Source of the DNA: Phenylobacterium sp.
GTDB lineage: Bacteria; Pseudomonadota; Alphaproteobacteria; Caulobacterales; Caulobacteraceae
Assembly (NCBI RefSeq): GCF_004799515.1
Contig: NZ_SSMX01000030.1
Coordinates: forward strand, 62,001 to 126,000
DNA length: 64,000 bases
Direction of reading: 5' to 3'
This document shows, one piece after another, positions 24,415-33,078 of this stretch. The translations under genes were made by a program, and so were the position numbers. Numbering within the stretch: position 1 is the stretch's first letter; each line of letters begins with the position of its first letter. The notes under the pieces are model-generated. The model was given only the letters and a program-made list of their open reading frames with translations. It was not told where the DNA came from and made no database searches.

Positions 24415-25344
24415 CTACTGCGTCCCGTCCGGCCGCAGCGGCAGTCCCCAGCGGGGCAGGCGGCCGCGGGCGGCGGCGTAGGCCCAGGCGGCGGCGAGCG
24501 CGGCGGCGGCGGCAAGCGCGTAGATCAGGCCGCCTTCGATGGAGGGGGCCTGGCCGACCCACAGGCCCGGGCCGCCCTGGGCGACGTGGACCAGGGCCGG
24601 GTCGTGGCCCGGGCGCGCCCCGACGTTGCCGACGCCGACCAGGAAGGTCTGCGTCCAGTCCCAGGCCGCGTGGAGGCCCATCGGGAACCACAGCGAGCCG
24701 GTGGCGAACCGCAGGATCGTGAAGACCAGGCTGAGGCCCATGACCGTCACCACGAACCCCGGGCCGAAGCCGCCCAGGGTGAAGTGGAACAGGGCGAAGA
24801 TCAGGGCGGTCAGCAGCACGGCGGCCCAGGCCGGCATGCGCTCGCCCAGGGTCTGGAGGATGTAGCCGCGGAAGGCGATCTCCTCGCAGAAACCCACGCC
24901 CAGCGAGGGGAACAGGCCCAGCGCGGCGCGCGGCCAGGCCATGGACAGGCTGTCGATCCCGGTCACCCGCAGCCAGCCCAGCCCGAATTGGACGGCGAAC
25001 ACCGCGAGCAGCAGGGCCGCGCCGGCGACGAAGCCCAGCGGAAAGCGTCCGAGCGTCGGCGGCAGCGGCGTGGCCATGCCGGCCCAGGGCCTGCGGTTCA
25101 GCTTGCTGCGCATCAGCCAGGTGACCAAGGCCACGCTGGCGATCCACAGCACCCCGTGGGAGACGGAGAACGCCCACTTCGGCGCGCCGGGCGCCAGACG
25201 CGGCAGCGCCAGGGCCGAGAGCATGGTGGCTCCCAGGTAGAGGACGCCGTAGCCCGCAATGTAGACAAAGCCGATCAGGATCGAGGCCGGCGCGCTCCAG
25301 GCGCGCGACGATCCCGGCACGGCGCTCCCACGACCGTTTTCCAC
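24415..25344 (-). CDS. CPBP family intramembrane glutamic protease
   Basis: 309 residues with about eight membrane segments. The CPBP (Abi/Rce1-like) motifs are present in order: EEIAFRGYIL (motif 1, the catalytic Glu pair and Arg), FALFHFTLGG (motif 2, His) and GLHAAWDWTQ (motif 3, His). Members cleave peptides or process proteins within the membrane; the bacterial substrate is unknown here. A GTG start follows a GGGGGAG ribosome site. Confidence 0.88.
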   Translation of the reverse strand: MENGRGSAVPGSSRAWSAPASILIGFVYIAGYGVLYLGATMLSALALPRLAPGAPKWAFSVSHGVLWIASVALVTWLMRSKLNRRPWAGMATPLPPTLGRFPLGFVAGAALLLAVFAVQFGLGWLRVTGIDSLSMAWPRAALGLFPSLGVGFCEEIAFRGYILQTLGERMPAWAAVLLTALIFALFHFTLGGFGPGFVVTVMGLSLVFTILRFATGSLWFPMGLHAAWDWTQTFLVGVGNVGARPGHDPALVHVAQGGPGLWVGQAPSIEGGLIYALAAAAALAAAWAYAAARGRLPRWGLPLRPDGTQ

Positions 25345-25452
25345 ACGCTCCCCCTTCTCAAGCCGCCGCGCCAGCGTAGACGGCGAACATGGCGCCCGCC
25401 AGCCAGGCGATGTTTCGATGAAGATCGAACTGGCGTCGCGCGCGGGCGACGC

Positions 25453-26088
25453 CTATCCGATCGGCCAACCCGGCCGGCGCATCTCGAACATGGCGTCGGG
25501 GCGGATCTCGGCGTAGTCGCCCATCCGGCCGGCGCGCAGGATAGGGTGGGCCTCGGCAGTCTGGTAGACGCCGTCGCGGATCAGGGCCTTGTCGATGTGG
25601 ACAGCCACCACCTCGCCCAACACCAGCCAGGCGTCGACCTTGATCCCGTCGGCGCCTTGCAACTGGATCACCTGGGCCAGCACGCATTCGAAGTTGACCG
25701 GGCTTTCCAGCACGCGCGGGGCCTTGACCTTGCGGCCCGGCGCGGCGGTGAGGCCGGCCAGCGCGAACTCGTCGACCTCCAGCGGCGCCGGGGCGGAGGT
25801 GAGGTTCATGGGTTCGGCCAGGGCCTTGGTGGCCAGGTTCCAGCAGAATTCGCCCGCCGCCTCGATGTTGGCGACGCTGTCCTTGCGGCCCATGGAGGCG
25901 AAGCCGATCAGCGGCGGCGTGTAGTTGAAGGCGTTGAAGAAGCTGTAGGGCGCGAGGTTATGGACCCCGTCCGGGCCGATGGAGGAGATCCAGCCGATCG
26001 GCCGCGGGCCCACCACGGCGTTGAACGGGTCATGCCGCAGGCCGTGGCCGGCCTTGGGCTCATAGTAGTGGGCGTTCTCGTCGGCCAT
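25453..26088 (-). CDS. Flavin reductase-like / FMN-binding split-barrel protein
   Basis: 211 residues with the flavin-reductase-like fold: VVGPRPIGWISSIGPDGVHNLAPYSFFNAFNYTPP is the FMN-binding region and KDSVANIEAAGEFCWNLA the following conserved segment. Such proteins use FMN to reduce flavins or small molecules; the substrate is unknown. Monocistronic on the minus strand. Confidence 0.88.
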   Translation of the reverse strand: MADENAHYYEPKAGHGLRHDPFNAVVGPRPIGWISSIGPDGVHNLAPYSFFNAFNYTPPLIGFASMGRKDSVANIEAAGEFCWNLATKALAEPMNLTSAPAPLEVDEFALAGLTAAPGRKVKAPRVLESPVNFECVLAQVIQLQGADGIKVDAWLVLGEVVAVHIDKALIRDGVYQTAEAHPILRAGRMGDYAEIRPDAMFEMRRPGWPIG

Positions 26089-26193
26089 GGGCGAGATTTA
26101 GGGCCTCGGCGGGCGTCGCGATAGCGCCATGCATCCCGCGCGCGATCCACGCGTTTGGCAGCTCGGGGGGCCTGCATGCCAGGAGGCGCGCTC

Positions 26194-26328
26194 ATGTACC
26201 GCAACGACAATTTCGTTTCCCGCTTCGAGCGTTACGCCGCCCCGGGGGGCGGCATCCTGGCCGCGGTCATCGCCGTCGTGGTGGTAACCGTCCTGTCGGC
26301 GGTGGCGTCCGTGCACGGGGCCTCATAA
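26194..26328 (+). CDS. 44-residue single-pass membrane protein
   Basis: An open frame of 45 codons with a perfect AGGAGG ribosome site at 26181-26186, 7 bases before the ATG. The N-terminal half is polar and charged (MYRNDNFVSRFERYAAPGGG), followed by a hydrophobic helix of about 20 residues (ILAAVIAVVVVTVLSAVASV) and a short tail. It is the first of a series of very small genes leading to a histidine kinase. No homologue is recognised. Confidence 0.65.
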   Translation: MYRNDNFVSRFERYAAPGGGILAAVIAVVVVTVLSAVASVHGAS

Positions 26329-26423
26329 AACCGCGAATAGACTCGCAATTCGGCGACAGCGTCACCATGTAGAGGGAAGCGCCGTCGGGCGTGTGCCGCC
26401 AGACAAGCGGTCGAGCCTTCCCG

Positions 26424-26549
26424 ATGCGGCGCTCCTCGAGACAATCCATGCCCATTCTGTTCGTGGCCGCCGCGCTCTGCGTCGTGTTCGCCCTCGTCGT
26501 TCCCTTTGTCGCGGTCCTTAAGCCCGCCGCGGCCCGGCGCCGGTCGTGA
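26424..26549 (+). CDS. 41-residue single-pass membrane protein
   Basis: Basic N-terminus (MRRSSRQS), one hydrophobic helix (ILFVAAALCVVFALVVPFVAVL) and a basic tail (AARRRS). The start could instead be the ATG at 26448 (33 residues); neither has a clear ribosome site. The stop overlaps the GTG of the next gene (GTGA), which supports a real translated unit. Not recognised as a known family. Confidence 0.45.
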   Translation: MRRSSRQSMPILFVAAALCVVFALVVPFVAVLKPAAARRRS

Positions 26550-26674
26550 GCCGCGCCCCCGGCGACGGCGAGTTCCCGCCCACCCCGTTCCTGTCGCCGC
26601 GCAACGTGCCGCTGTGGATGGGCGTCCTCCTGGTCCTGGCGGTGATTGGCCTGGTCCTCTGGGTTCCGCGATGA
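26546..26674 (+). CDS. 42-residue single-pass membrane protein
   Basis: A GTG-started frame overlapping the preceding stop and itself overlapping the next ATG (ATGA). It has a Pro-rich polar N-terminus (RAPGDGEFPPTPFLSPRN) and a C-terminal hydrophobic helix (VPLWMGVLLVLAVIGLVLWV) ending PR, so the N-terminus is probably on one face and nothing follows the helix. Function unknown; stop-start overlaps on both sides argue for translation. Confidence 0.55.
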   Translation: MSRAPGDGEFPPTPFLSPRNVPLWMGVLLVLAVIGLVLWVPR

Positions 26675-26895
26675 CTGGCGAGGCCGGCGCCGCAGTCGGC
26701 CAGAATATGGGCGGCCAAGACGTCGCTGGCCTCGTGGAGCTGCGGCGCGAGAACCTCTATCTGCGCCAGCGGATCGTCGACCTGCAGTCCGACGTCACCA
26801 GCCTCACGGCGGAAGGCGATCGTTTGCGCCAGATCCTGGAGCGCCTGCACGGCCGGCGCGCGCCACTGCCCGATCCCTTGAGCGGCGGCCAATAG
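26671..26895 (+). CDS. Small coiled-coil protein
   Basis: 74 residues; residues about 18-60 (LVELRRENLYLRQRIVDLQSDVTSL, then GDRLRQILERL) show heptad spacing of Leu, Ile and Val typical of a coiled coil. The flanks are Gly/Pro-rich. The ATG overlaps the previous stop, and the kinase gene begins 11 bp after its end. It may be an oligomerising partner for the kinase or the membrane peptides; this is inference from position. Confidence 0.6.
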   Translation: MTGEAGAAVGQNMGGQDVAGLVELRRENLYLRQRIVDLQSDVTSLTAEGDRLRQILERLHGRRAPLPDPLSGGQ

Positions 26896-26906
26896 GGCGC
26901 CTGCGG

Positions 26907-27656
26907 ATGATCCGCGGCAAACCCTCAAGTGAACATGCGCCGCCCGGCGCCAGCGCCTCGTCCGCCCAGGACCGCACGATTGTCGACGCCTTTGCGGACC
27001 TCGCGCCGGTCATTGCGCCGACCCTGGGCCTTCCGCCCGGGGGCGTCAGCGACCGCCATGCGGTGCTCTCCGACGAGCTGCACCATCGCGTGCAGAACAC
27101 CCTGGCCATTGTCCTGGCCCTGGCCCGGCTGACCGCGCGCTCGGTCTCGACCACCGAGGAGTTCCAGGTCGCTTTCGGCGACCGGGTCCAGGCCATGGCC
27201 CGCACCAACAGCCTTTTGCTGCGCGGCCAGGTCCAGGCCATCGACGTGCGCGCCGCCCTGGAGACCGAGCTGGAGCCCTACCGCAGCGGCGGCGGCGCGG
27301 TGACGCTGGATTGCGAGCCTATGGGCATCGATCCCGATGCGGCGCTCAGCCTCAGCCTCTTGATCCACGAACTGGCCACCAACGCGGCGAAGTATGGCGC
27401 GCTCTCCGGCCCCGGCGGGGTTCTCGCGATCCGCTGCGTGCGCGGGCCGGACGGCGGGCTGATCGACTGGGTGGAGACCTCTCCCGTCCCGGTCACCGGG
27501 CCCAAGCGCACCGGCGCGGGCTCGGTGCTGATCTCGCGGCTGGCCCGCGACCTCGGCGGCGCGGCCGAGCTGGATTTCCGCAGCTCCGGCCTGACGGCGA
27601 GGATCACCTTCAGCCTCGATCCCGGCGCGGCGGAGGCCGCGGCCGGGCTGCTCTAG
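26907..27656 (+). CDS. HWE family sensor histidine kinase, soluble
   Basis: 249 residues. An H-box with the phosphoacceptor in ELHHRVQNTLAIVLALARL (His59/60), an N-box LIHELATNAAKYGALS containing the HWE-type histidine, and a WVE motif in DWVETSPVP together identify an HWE/HisKA_2 kinase of the kind common in alphaproteobacteria. Only about 50 residues precede the H-box: no sensor domain and no membrane segment. Input must come from a partner. It is last in the micro-protein operon, 11 bp after the coiled-coil gene. HWE kinases often feed the PhyR general stress response; that link is not shown here. Confidence 0.88.
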   Translation: MIRGKPSSEHAPPGASASSAQDRTIVDAFADLAPVIAPTLGLPPGGVSDRHAVLSDELHHRVQNTLAIVLALARLTARSVSTTEEFQVAFGDRVQAMARTNSLLLRGQVQAIDVRAALETELEPYRSGGGAVTLDCEPMGIDPDAALSLSLLIHELATNAAKYGALSGPGGVLAIRCVRGPDGGLIDWVETSPVPVTGPKRTGAGSVLISRLARDLGGAAELDFRSSGLTARITFSLDPGAAEAAAGLL

Positions 27657-27664
27657 GAGATCCC

Positions 27665-28033
27665 TCAGGCCTCGACCACCATCTTGCCCACCGGCGCCAG
27701 CGAGGCGGCCGCCAGCTTTACATGCTGGACGGCGAAGGGGATGCCGATGATGCTGATCGCCTGCACCACGGCGATGACGATGTGGTGCAGCGCCAGCCAC
27801 CAGCCCACGACCACCAGCCACAGGACGTTCAGGACACAGCTCGTTGGCCCGTCGTCGCGGTCGACGATCAGCTTGCCGAACGGCCAGTAGCTGAAGCCGG
27901 CCAGCCGGAAGGCCGCCGGCGTCCAGGGCAGGCCGATGATGGTGATGGCGAAGAGCAGTCCGGCCACGATCCACAAGGTGCCGGAGATCCAGCCGCCGAA
28001 GATGAACCAAAGGACGTTGAGCAACAGGCGCAT
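27665..28033 (-). CDS. YccF domain-containing membrane protein
   Basis: 122 residues with the duplicated YccF repeat: LLNVLWFIFGGWISGTLWIVAGLLFAITIIGLPW and VLNVLWLVVVGWWLALHHIVIAVVQAISIIGIPFAVQH. Four hydrophobic segments. A GGAGGGTCCC site precedes the ATG. Function is unknown for the family. The gene is convergent with the kinase, 8 bp apart. Confidence 0.9.
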   Translation of the reverse strand: MRLLLNVLWFIFGGWISGTLWIVAGLLFAITIIGLPWTPAAFRLAGFSYWPFGKLIVDRDDGPTSCVLNVLWLVVVGWWLALHHIVIAVVQAISIIGIPFAVQHVKLAAASLAPVGKMVVEA

Positions 28034-28094
28034 GGGACCCTCCGGCGAGGCTTGGAGCGTAGCAACAACCGGCGGCTGAGGTCGATCTCGGCCT

Positions 28095-30254
28095 TCAGGC
28101 GCCGGTTTGCGCGGCCTTGACGAGGATTTCGACCGCCGGCGCGATGGCGACGATCAGGTCGGCGGGGGGCCGCTTGGCCAGGAAGGCGAAGACCGGCCGG
28201 CTGGTCGCCTCATGCTCGGCCAGGGCGCGCGCCAGCAGCGGGGCGGCCTGCTGGCGCGCCCCGGGGCCGAGGGCTTGACCGTGCTCGATGGCGTCGAGCG
28301 CATCCAGGCCCGCCGCCGAAAGCGCGGCCACGTCGGCGTTGACCGGCAGGGCGGCTTCCAGGTCGGGATGGCCCCGGGCCGCCTCGGCGAAGCGGGGCGC
28401 GTTGGCCGCCCAGATCCGCAGCTGGGCGCGCAGGACGGGCAGGGCGGCCCTGTCGCCGGCCGCCAGCCGCCTGGCCGCCAGCTCGAAGCGCAGGGCGGCC
28501 GCGCCGTCGACGGGCGCGGCGTCGGCCGGCGCGGTCAGGCGCTGCGGCGGCGGATGGCGCTGTCCGGCCAGCATGGCGCGCAGGGTCTGGTTGTGGGTGG
28601 CGTACCGGCTGGGCGCGACCGTCTCCAGGAAGGTCGCCACGGCGTCCGGCGCGTCGGGGGCGAGGCGCGTGGCCATGCGGGCGCGGCTGGCGTCGGCCTG
28701 GAGCCCGAGCAGGTTGAGCTCGTCCTCGATCACCGGCAGCCGGCGCGCGAGGCTGTCAGGATCGCGCACGTCGCGCGGCGACCAGAACCGTTCGGCCAGC
28801 GCCGCGGCGCGGGGCCAGAGGCGCGCGTCCAGCATCTCGTCGGTGACCAACTCGCTCCAGAGCGCCATCTCGCCGCCCAGCACCAGCGTCTCCTGCTCGG
28901 GCGTCAGCGGCGGCATGGGCTTGATCTCCAGGGGCCTGGCCGCGCCGCCCGCCAGCGGGCTGAGCGTCTGCAGCCGCGCGACCTCGGCGGACGTCAGGCC
29001 GTCGCCCTGCAGGTCGACGGGGTCGACCGCATAGTGGCTGGCCGCCGGCATCAGCTGGTCAAGGTAGTAACCCGCCGAGACGATGGTCGGGTGGCCGCCG
29101 GCGACCGCCAGGCCGGTGGCGTTGGCGTTGCGCCAGGCCTGGACGATCACCGTCTTGGGGATCGGCGTGGCGGCGATCTCGTCCCAGCCGACCGCGGTCT
29201 TGCCGCGCCGCGCCAGCATCTCGCGCACCCGGCTATGGAAATAGGCCTCCATCTCCACGCGGCTCTTGAGGCCGTGGGCCGCCATGAAGGCCGCCACCGC
29301 CGGCTCGTGCGACCATGCCGCGTCGCTGACCTCGTCGCCGCCCACATGGAAGTCGGCGTCGGGGAACAGCCCCGCCATCTCGCCCAGCAGGCCGTCGAGA
29401 AAGCGGTAGGTCGCCTCGGACGCCGGGTTCAGGGCGCGGTCGAAGACGGCGAAGGCGTCGGCGGGGTCGCCGGCGGCGGCGATCTCGGGATAGGCCGCGC
29501 AGATGGCGCCGGTGTGGGCCGGGACGTCGAACTCCGGCACGATGCGCACGCCCCGTTCGGCGGCGTAGGCCACCAGCTCGCGGATCTCAGCCTGGGTGTA
29601 GAACTCGCCGTGCTGGGTCGCCTGCAGCTTGGGATAGCGCAGGCTCTCGACGCGGAAGCCCTCGTTGTCGCTGAGGTGCAGGTGGAGCACGTCGAGCTTC
29701 ACCCGCTCCATGGCGTCGACCTGCCGCTTCAGGGCGGTCAGCGACATGAAGTGGCGGGCGGTGTCGACCATCACGCCGCGCCAGGCGAAGCGGGGCGCGT
29801 CCTCGATCCGGACGAAAGGCGCGTTCGCAGGCTCGGTCCCGACGCCGACGAGCTGGCGCAGGGTGGCCAATGCATGCAGCGCGCCGGCCGGGCCGTCGGC
29901 GTCGATCCGCACGCCCTGGGCGTCGACGTCGAGACGGTAGCCTGCCTTGGCCTCCAGGCTCAGGTAGCCGGCGTCGGCGCTGCGGCAGCGGACGGTGAGC
30001 GTCGGGCCCGCGCCTTGCGGCTCGGCCAGGCTGCGCTGGCGGGCGATGTCGGCGGCGAAGCGGCTCAGGGCGTGCGAGATCAGTGGCTGCGGGCAGCCGC
30101 TGGCCCTCGCGGCGAAGGGCGCGGCGAGCGGCAGGGCGCCGGCCGAATAGGCCACCGCCTTGGGCTGCGGCATGAGCACCGGCTCGGCGCGGGCGGCGCC
30201 AGCGGCGAGCGCCAGGAGCCCGGCCAGAGTCCAGGCCGCGGCGCGAAGGGGCAT
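28095..30254 (-). CDS. Beta-N-acetylhexosaminidase, GH20
   Basis: 719 residues with signal peptide (ending AGAARAEP). An N-terminal GH20b-like domain (about 30-150) precedes the catalytic barrel: DTARHFMSL, LHLHLSDNEGFRVES, the catalytic Asp-Glu pair in FHVGGDEVSD, and WDEI and WSELV loops. It removes terminal GlcNAc or GalNAc from chitin-derived or glycan substrates in the periplasm or outside. A 200-residue C-terminal helical region of unknown role follows. The start at 30254 begins the signal peptide; an upstream in-frame start 21 codons earlier is less likely. Confidence 0.93.
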   Translation of the reverse strand: MPLRAAAWTLAGLLALAAGAARAEPVLMPQPKAVAYSAGALPLAAPFAARASGCPQPLISHALSRFAADIARQRSLAEPQGAGPTLTVRCRSADAGYLSLEAKAGYRLDVDAQGVRIDADGPAGALHALATLRQLVGVGTEPANAPFVRIEDAPRFAWRGVMVDTARHFMSLTALKRQVDAMERVKLDVLHLHLSDNEGFRVESLRYPKLQATQHGEFYTQAEIRELVAYAAERGVRIVPEFDVPAHTGAICAAYPEIAAAGDPADAFAVFDRALNPASEATYRFLDGLLGEMAGLFPDADFHVGGDEVSDAAWSHEPAVAAFMAAHGLKSRVEMEAYFHSRVREMLARRGKTAVGWDEIAATPIPKTVIVQAWRNANATGLAVAGGHPTIVSAGYYLDQLMPAASHYAVDPVDLQGDGLTSAEVARLQTLSPLAGGAARPLEIKPMPPLTPEQETLVLGGEMALWSELVTDEMLDARLWPRAAALAERFWSPRDVRDPDSLARRLPVIEDELNLLGLQADASRARMATRLAPDAPDAVATFLETVAPSRYATHNQTLRAMLAGQRHPPPQRLTAPADAAPVDGAAALRFELAARRLAAGDRAALPVLRAQLRIWAANAPRFAEAARGHPDLEAALPVNADVAALSAAGLDALDAIEHGQALGPGARQQAAPLLARALAEHEATSRPVFAFLAKRPPADLIVAIAPAVEILVKAAQTGA

Positions 30255-30342
30255 GAGGGATCCCACCGGGCCAAGCTCCAGCAGCGGGACCCGCTTGTCC
30301 AGCCGCCGGATGGACATCCGCGCCGCGCGAAATCGTCCGGGC

Positions 30343-31515
30343 TCAGAACTTCGGGTCGAAGTTGAAGCAGATGGCGTTGGAGAGCCCCAGCATGTCGCCG
30401 CTCAGCTTCATGGAGCCGGGGACCTGCGGGTAGGGCGTCGCCGGTCCATGCACCTCGACGCGGTAGTAGCTGCGGGCGGTGGCGGACGGCGTGTCGGTGA
30501 AGGTGATCTCGGGCTTGGCGCCGCTGAAGGTGAGGGTGGTGAACTTGTCGCCGTTCTTGACCACCTGGACGGTGTAGGTGGCGGCGGGGTCGGTCTGGCC
30601 GACCAGGGCCACGCGGAAGGCGACGGGCTGGCCGGTGGGCTTGGCGTTGTCGCCCTGCATCACGTCCGGCTTGCCGTCGCCGTTGAGGTCGGCGGTGAAG
30701 TCCACGCGCGGCGTGTACGGATTGGCGGCGATGGCCACCCGGCCGTTGGTCAGCGCGTCGACCACGGCCTGGCGGGTGCGGGCCTTGGCGAACACCCAGG
30801 TGGTGGGGGTGCCGACGTTGTTCTCCGGCGCCTGGTAGCTGAGCGGGGTGGTGAGCTCCGGGCTGTCGGGGACCCCGTGGTGGCTGTCGCTGCCGCCGCG
30901 GCAGGGCATCTTGCGGCCCGACTTCAGCATGTCGTCCCAGATGTGCATGTTGATGGCGTTGTTGGCCCAGACCGCCGAGTTCCAGCACTCCACCGAATCC
31001 ACGAAGTCGTAGGAGAAGGCGAAGGCGTCGTGGGTGCCCGGATGGTTGGCCGACAGGTGGATGCCGAGCTTCTTCTTGACGGCGGCGATCGCCACGTCGC
31101 GGTCGTCGGCCACGTCGTAGAGCGCCTGGTGGTCATAGGGGACCGCCGAGATCGCCGTGCCATGGCCGCGGTGGGTGGTCCATTCCGCACCGTAAAGCAG
31201 CAGCACCGACTTGGAGACGTACTCCGGGTCGGTCCAGGTGTTGTGGGCGACATCGCCGTTCACGTGGTTGTCGTGGTCGCTGATCAGCAGGTAGTCCATA
31301 TGGACCGCCTCGGCCAAGGCCACGATCTTCTTCACCGGGTTGTTGCTGGAATCCTTGCTGTGGCGCGAGTGGATGTGCAGGTCGCCCTTCAGCCAGATCC
31401 CGTCGGCCAGGCTGGCGACCGGCGGGACGGACTTGGGCGGCTGGTAGGGCGCGGCGCCGGCGCCGGTCGAAACGGCCGCGAGCAGCAGGCCGGCGGCCAG
31501 GACCAGTGAACGCAT
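30343..31515 (-). CDS. Secreted CehA/McbA-type PHP-domain metallohydrolase
   Basis: 390 residues, signal peptide (ending GAGAA) then a PHP phosphoesterase-like domain: WLKGDLHIHSRHSKD (first metal ligands), LLISDHDN, GAEWTTHRGHG, LSANHPGTHD and GGSDSHHG. The C-terminal third is beta-rich. The family hydrolyses carbamates and phosphoesters; the natural substrate here is unknown. Located upstream of, and on the same strand as, the hexosaminidase (88 bp between coding regions), so they may be co-transcribed. Confidence 0.85.
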   Translation of the reverse strand: MRSLVLAAGLLLAAVSTGAGAAPYQPPKSVPPVASLADGIWLKGDLHIHSRHSKDSSNNPVKKIVALAEAVHMDYLLISDHDNHVNGDVAHNTWTDPEYVSKSVLLLYGAEWTTHRGHGTAISAVPYDHQALYDVADDRDVAIAAVKKKLGIHLSANHPGTHDAFAFSYDFVDSVECWNSAVWANNAINMHIWDDMLKSGRKMPCRGGSDSHHGVPDSPELTTPLSYQAPENNVGTPTTWVFAKARTRQAVVDALTNGRVAIAANPYTPRVDFTADLNGDGKPDVMQGDNAKPTGQPVAFRVALVGQTDPAATYTVQVVKNGDKFTTLTFSGAKPEITFTDTPSATARSYYRVEVHGPATPYPQVPGSMKLSGDMLGLSNAICFNFDPKF

Positions 31516-31584
31516 CTGTCGAATCCCCGATGAGCCGCCAACCTTGCGCGGGATTGTTACAGCCTTACGTCGCGGGCCGCGAGC

Positions 31585-32985
31585 TCAGCTCCGCGCGCGG
31601 CGGCCGATCGTCTCGCGGGTCACCGGGGCGACGGCGCGCGGCGCGCGCAGCTCGGCGTCCATGGCGGCGGCGGGCATCGGGCGGGCGAAGAAATAGCCCT
31701 GCATGCGGTCGCAGCCGGCGGCGCGCAGGAAGATGGCCTGGGCCTCCTCCTCGACGCCCTCGGCGACGATGCGCACGCCGAGCGCGCGGGCGGCCTGCAG
31801 CATGGAGGTCACCAGCTTGGCCACCCTCGGTTCCTTGGCGACGTCGCCGATCAGCGAGCGGTCCAGCTTCACCGTCTGGATCGGCAGGTTCATGATCGCG
31901 CGCAGGTTCGAATAGCCGGTGCCGAAGTCGTCGAGAGCCACGGAGACGCCCTTGGCGTTCAACCGTTCGATGTGCCGCCGCGACAGCGCCAGGTCCTGCA
32001 GCAGGAAGGTCTCGGTGATCTCGATGGTCAGCGCCGTGGCCGGCAGGGCGGTGCGGCCGAGCCGGCCGATCAGCTTGCGCGAGAAGGCCGGATCCAGGAG
32101 GTCGCGCGGCGAGACGTTGAACGAGACCTTCTCGATCAGGCCGTCGGCGACCCAGGTCGCGGCCCGCGCGCAGCCGGCCTCGAACACCGCCTCGTCGATG
32201 CGCCCGATCAGGCCCAGCTCCTCGGCGATGGGCACGAAGGCGGCGGGGGCGAGCAGGCCCTGCTCGGGGTGCCGCCAGCGGGCCAGGACCTCGGCGCCGA
32301 CGATGCGGCCGTCGGCGGCGTCGATCACCGGCTGGAACCAGGGCTCGATCTCTCCGGCCGGGATGGCGCGGCGCAGCTCCGCTTCCAGGGTGCGGCGGCG
32401 CAGGTTCTCGGCGCGCAGCTCGGCGTCAAAGGCCGACCAGCGGCGTCCGCCCTGCATCTTGACGCGATAGAGCGCCATGTCGGCGAAACGCTGCAGGTCG
32501 CCGGCGTCGGCGGCGTCGTCAGGGAAAACCGCCACGCCTACCGAGGCGCCGGGCGAGACCACGCGGCCATAGATGGTGTGCGGCTGGGCGAGCAGGCTGA
32601 CCAGCCGCTGGGCGCGCTTGGCGACGTCCACGTCGGCGCCGATCAGGGCGAACTCATCGCCGCCCAGCCGCGCCACCAGCTCGCCAGGCGCGCAGTCGCA
32701 GCGCAGCCGCTCGCCCACCTCGGCCAGGAAGAGGTCGCCGGCGTGGTGTCCCAGGGTGTCGTTGAGCGCCTTGAAGCGGTCGAGGTCGACGATGAACAGG
32801 GTGACGCGTCCGCCCTCAGCGCGGGCCGCCTCCAGCCGCTCGCACAAGGCCGAGGTGAAGGGGCCGCGGTTGACCAGGCCGGTCAGGGAATCCGTCTGGG
32901 CGAGCCTGAGGGTGAGCTCGCGCTCGGACTCCAGCTCGGCCACGCGCGCGGCGAGGTTGGCAAGCTTTCGGACACTGTCGGACAC
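31585..32985 (-). CDS. GGDEF-EAL bifunctional c-di-GMP protein
   Basis: 466 residues; a short N-terminal coiled coil (about 1-27), a GGDEF domain with an intact RLGGDEF active loop, and an EAL domain whose signature reads EVLARW. Other EAL catalytic positions are intact (FNVSPRDL, EITETFLL, DDFGTGYSNL, VKLDRSL, AEGVEEEAQ), so phosphodiesterase activity is likely. No RxxD product-inhibition site is seen five residues before GGDEF. No sensor or membrane domain, so it is cytoplasmic. Uses a GTG start without a clear ribosome site. Confidence 0.92.
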   Translation of the reverse strand: MSDSVRKLANLAARVAELESERELTLRLAQTDSLTGLVNRGPFTSALCERLEAARAEGGRVTLFIVDLDRFKALNDTLGHHAGDLFLAEVGERLRCDCAPGELVARLGGDEFALIGADVDVAKRAQRLVSLLAQPHTIYGRVVSPGASVGVAVFPDDAADAGDLQRFADMALYRVKMQGGRRWSAFDAELRAENLRRRTLEAELRRAIPAGEIEPWFQPVIDAADGRIVGAEVLARWRHPEQGLLAPAAFVPIAEELGLIGRIDEAVFEAGCARAATWVADGLIEKVSFNVSPRDLLDPAFSRKLIGRLGRTALPATALTIEITETFLLQDLALSRRHIERLNAKGVSVALDDFGTGYSNLRAIMNLPIQTVKLDRSLIGDVAKEPRVAKLVTSMLQAARALGVRIVAEGVEEEAQAIFLRAAGCDRMQGYFFARPMPAAAMDAELRAPRAVAPVTRETIGRRARS

Positions 32986-33078
32986 GGGAGTTGGAAGCCT
33001 CGGGGCCAGCCACGAATACTACCGTTGAGATAGGCCGCCTGGGGCGAACGCCCCGTTAAACGACATGGCTAACAGGTT

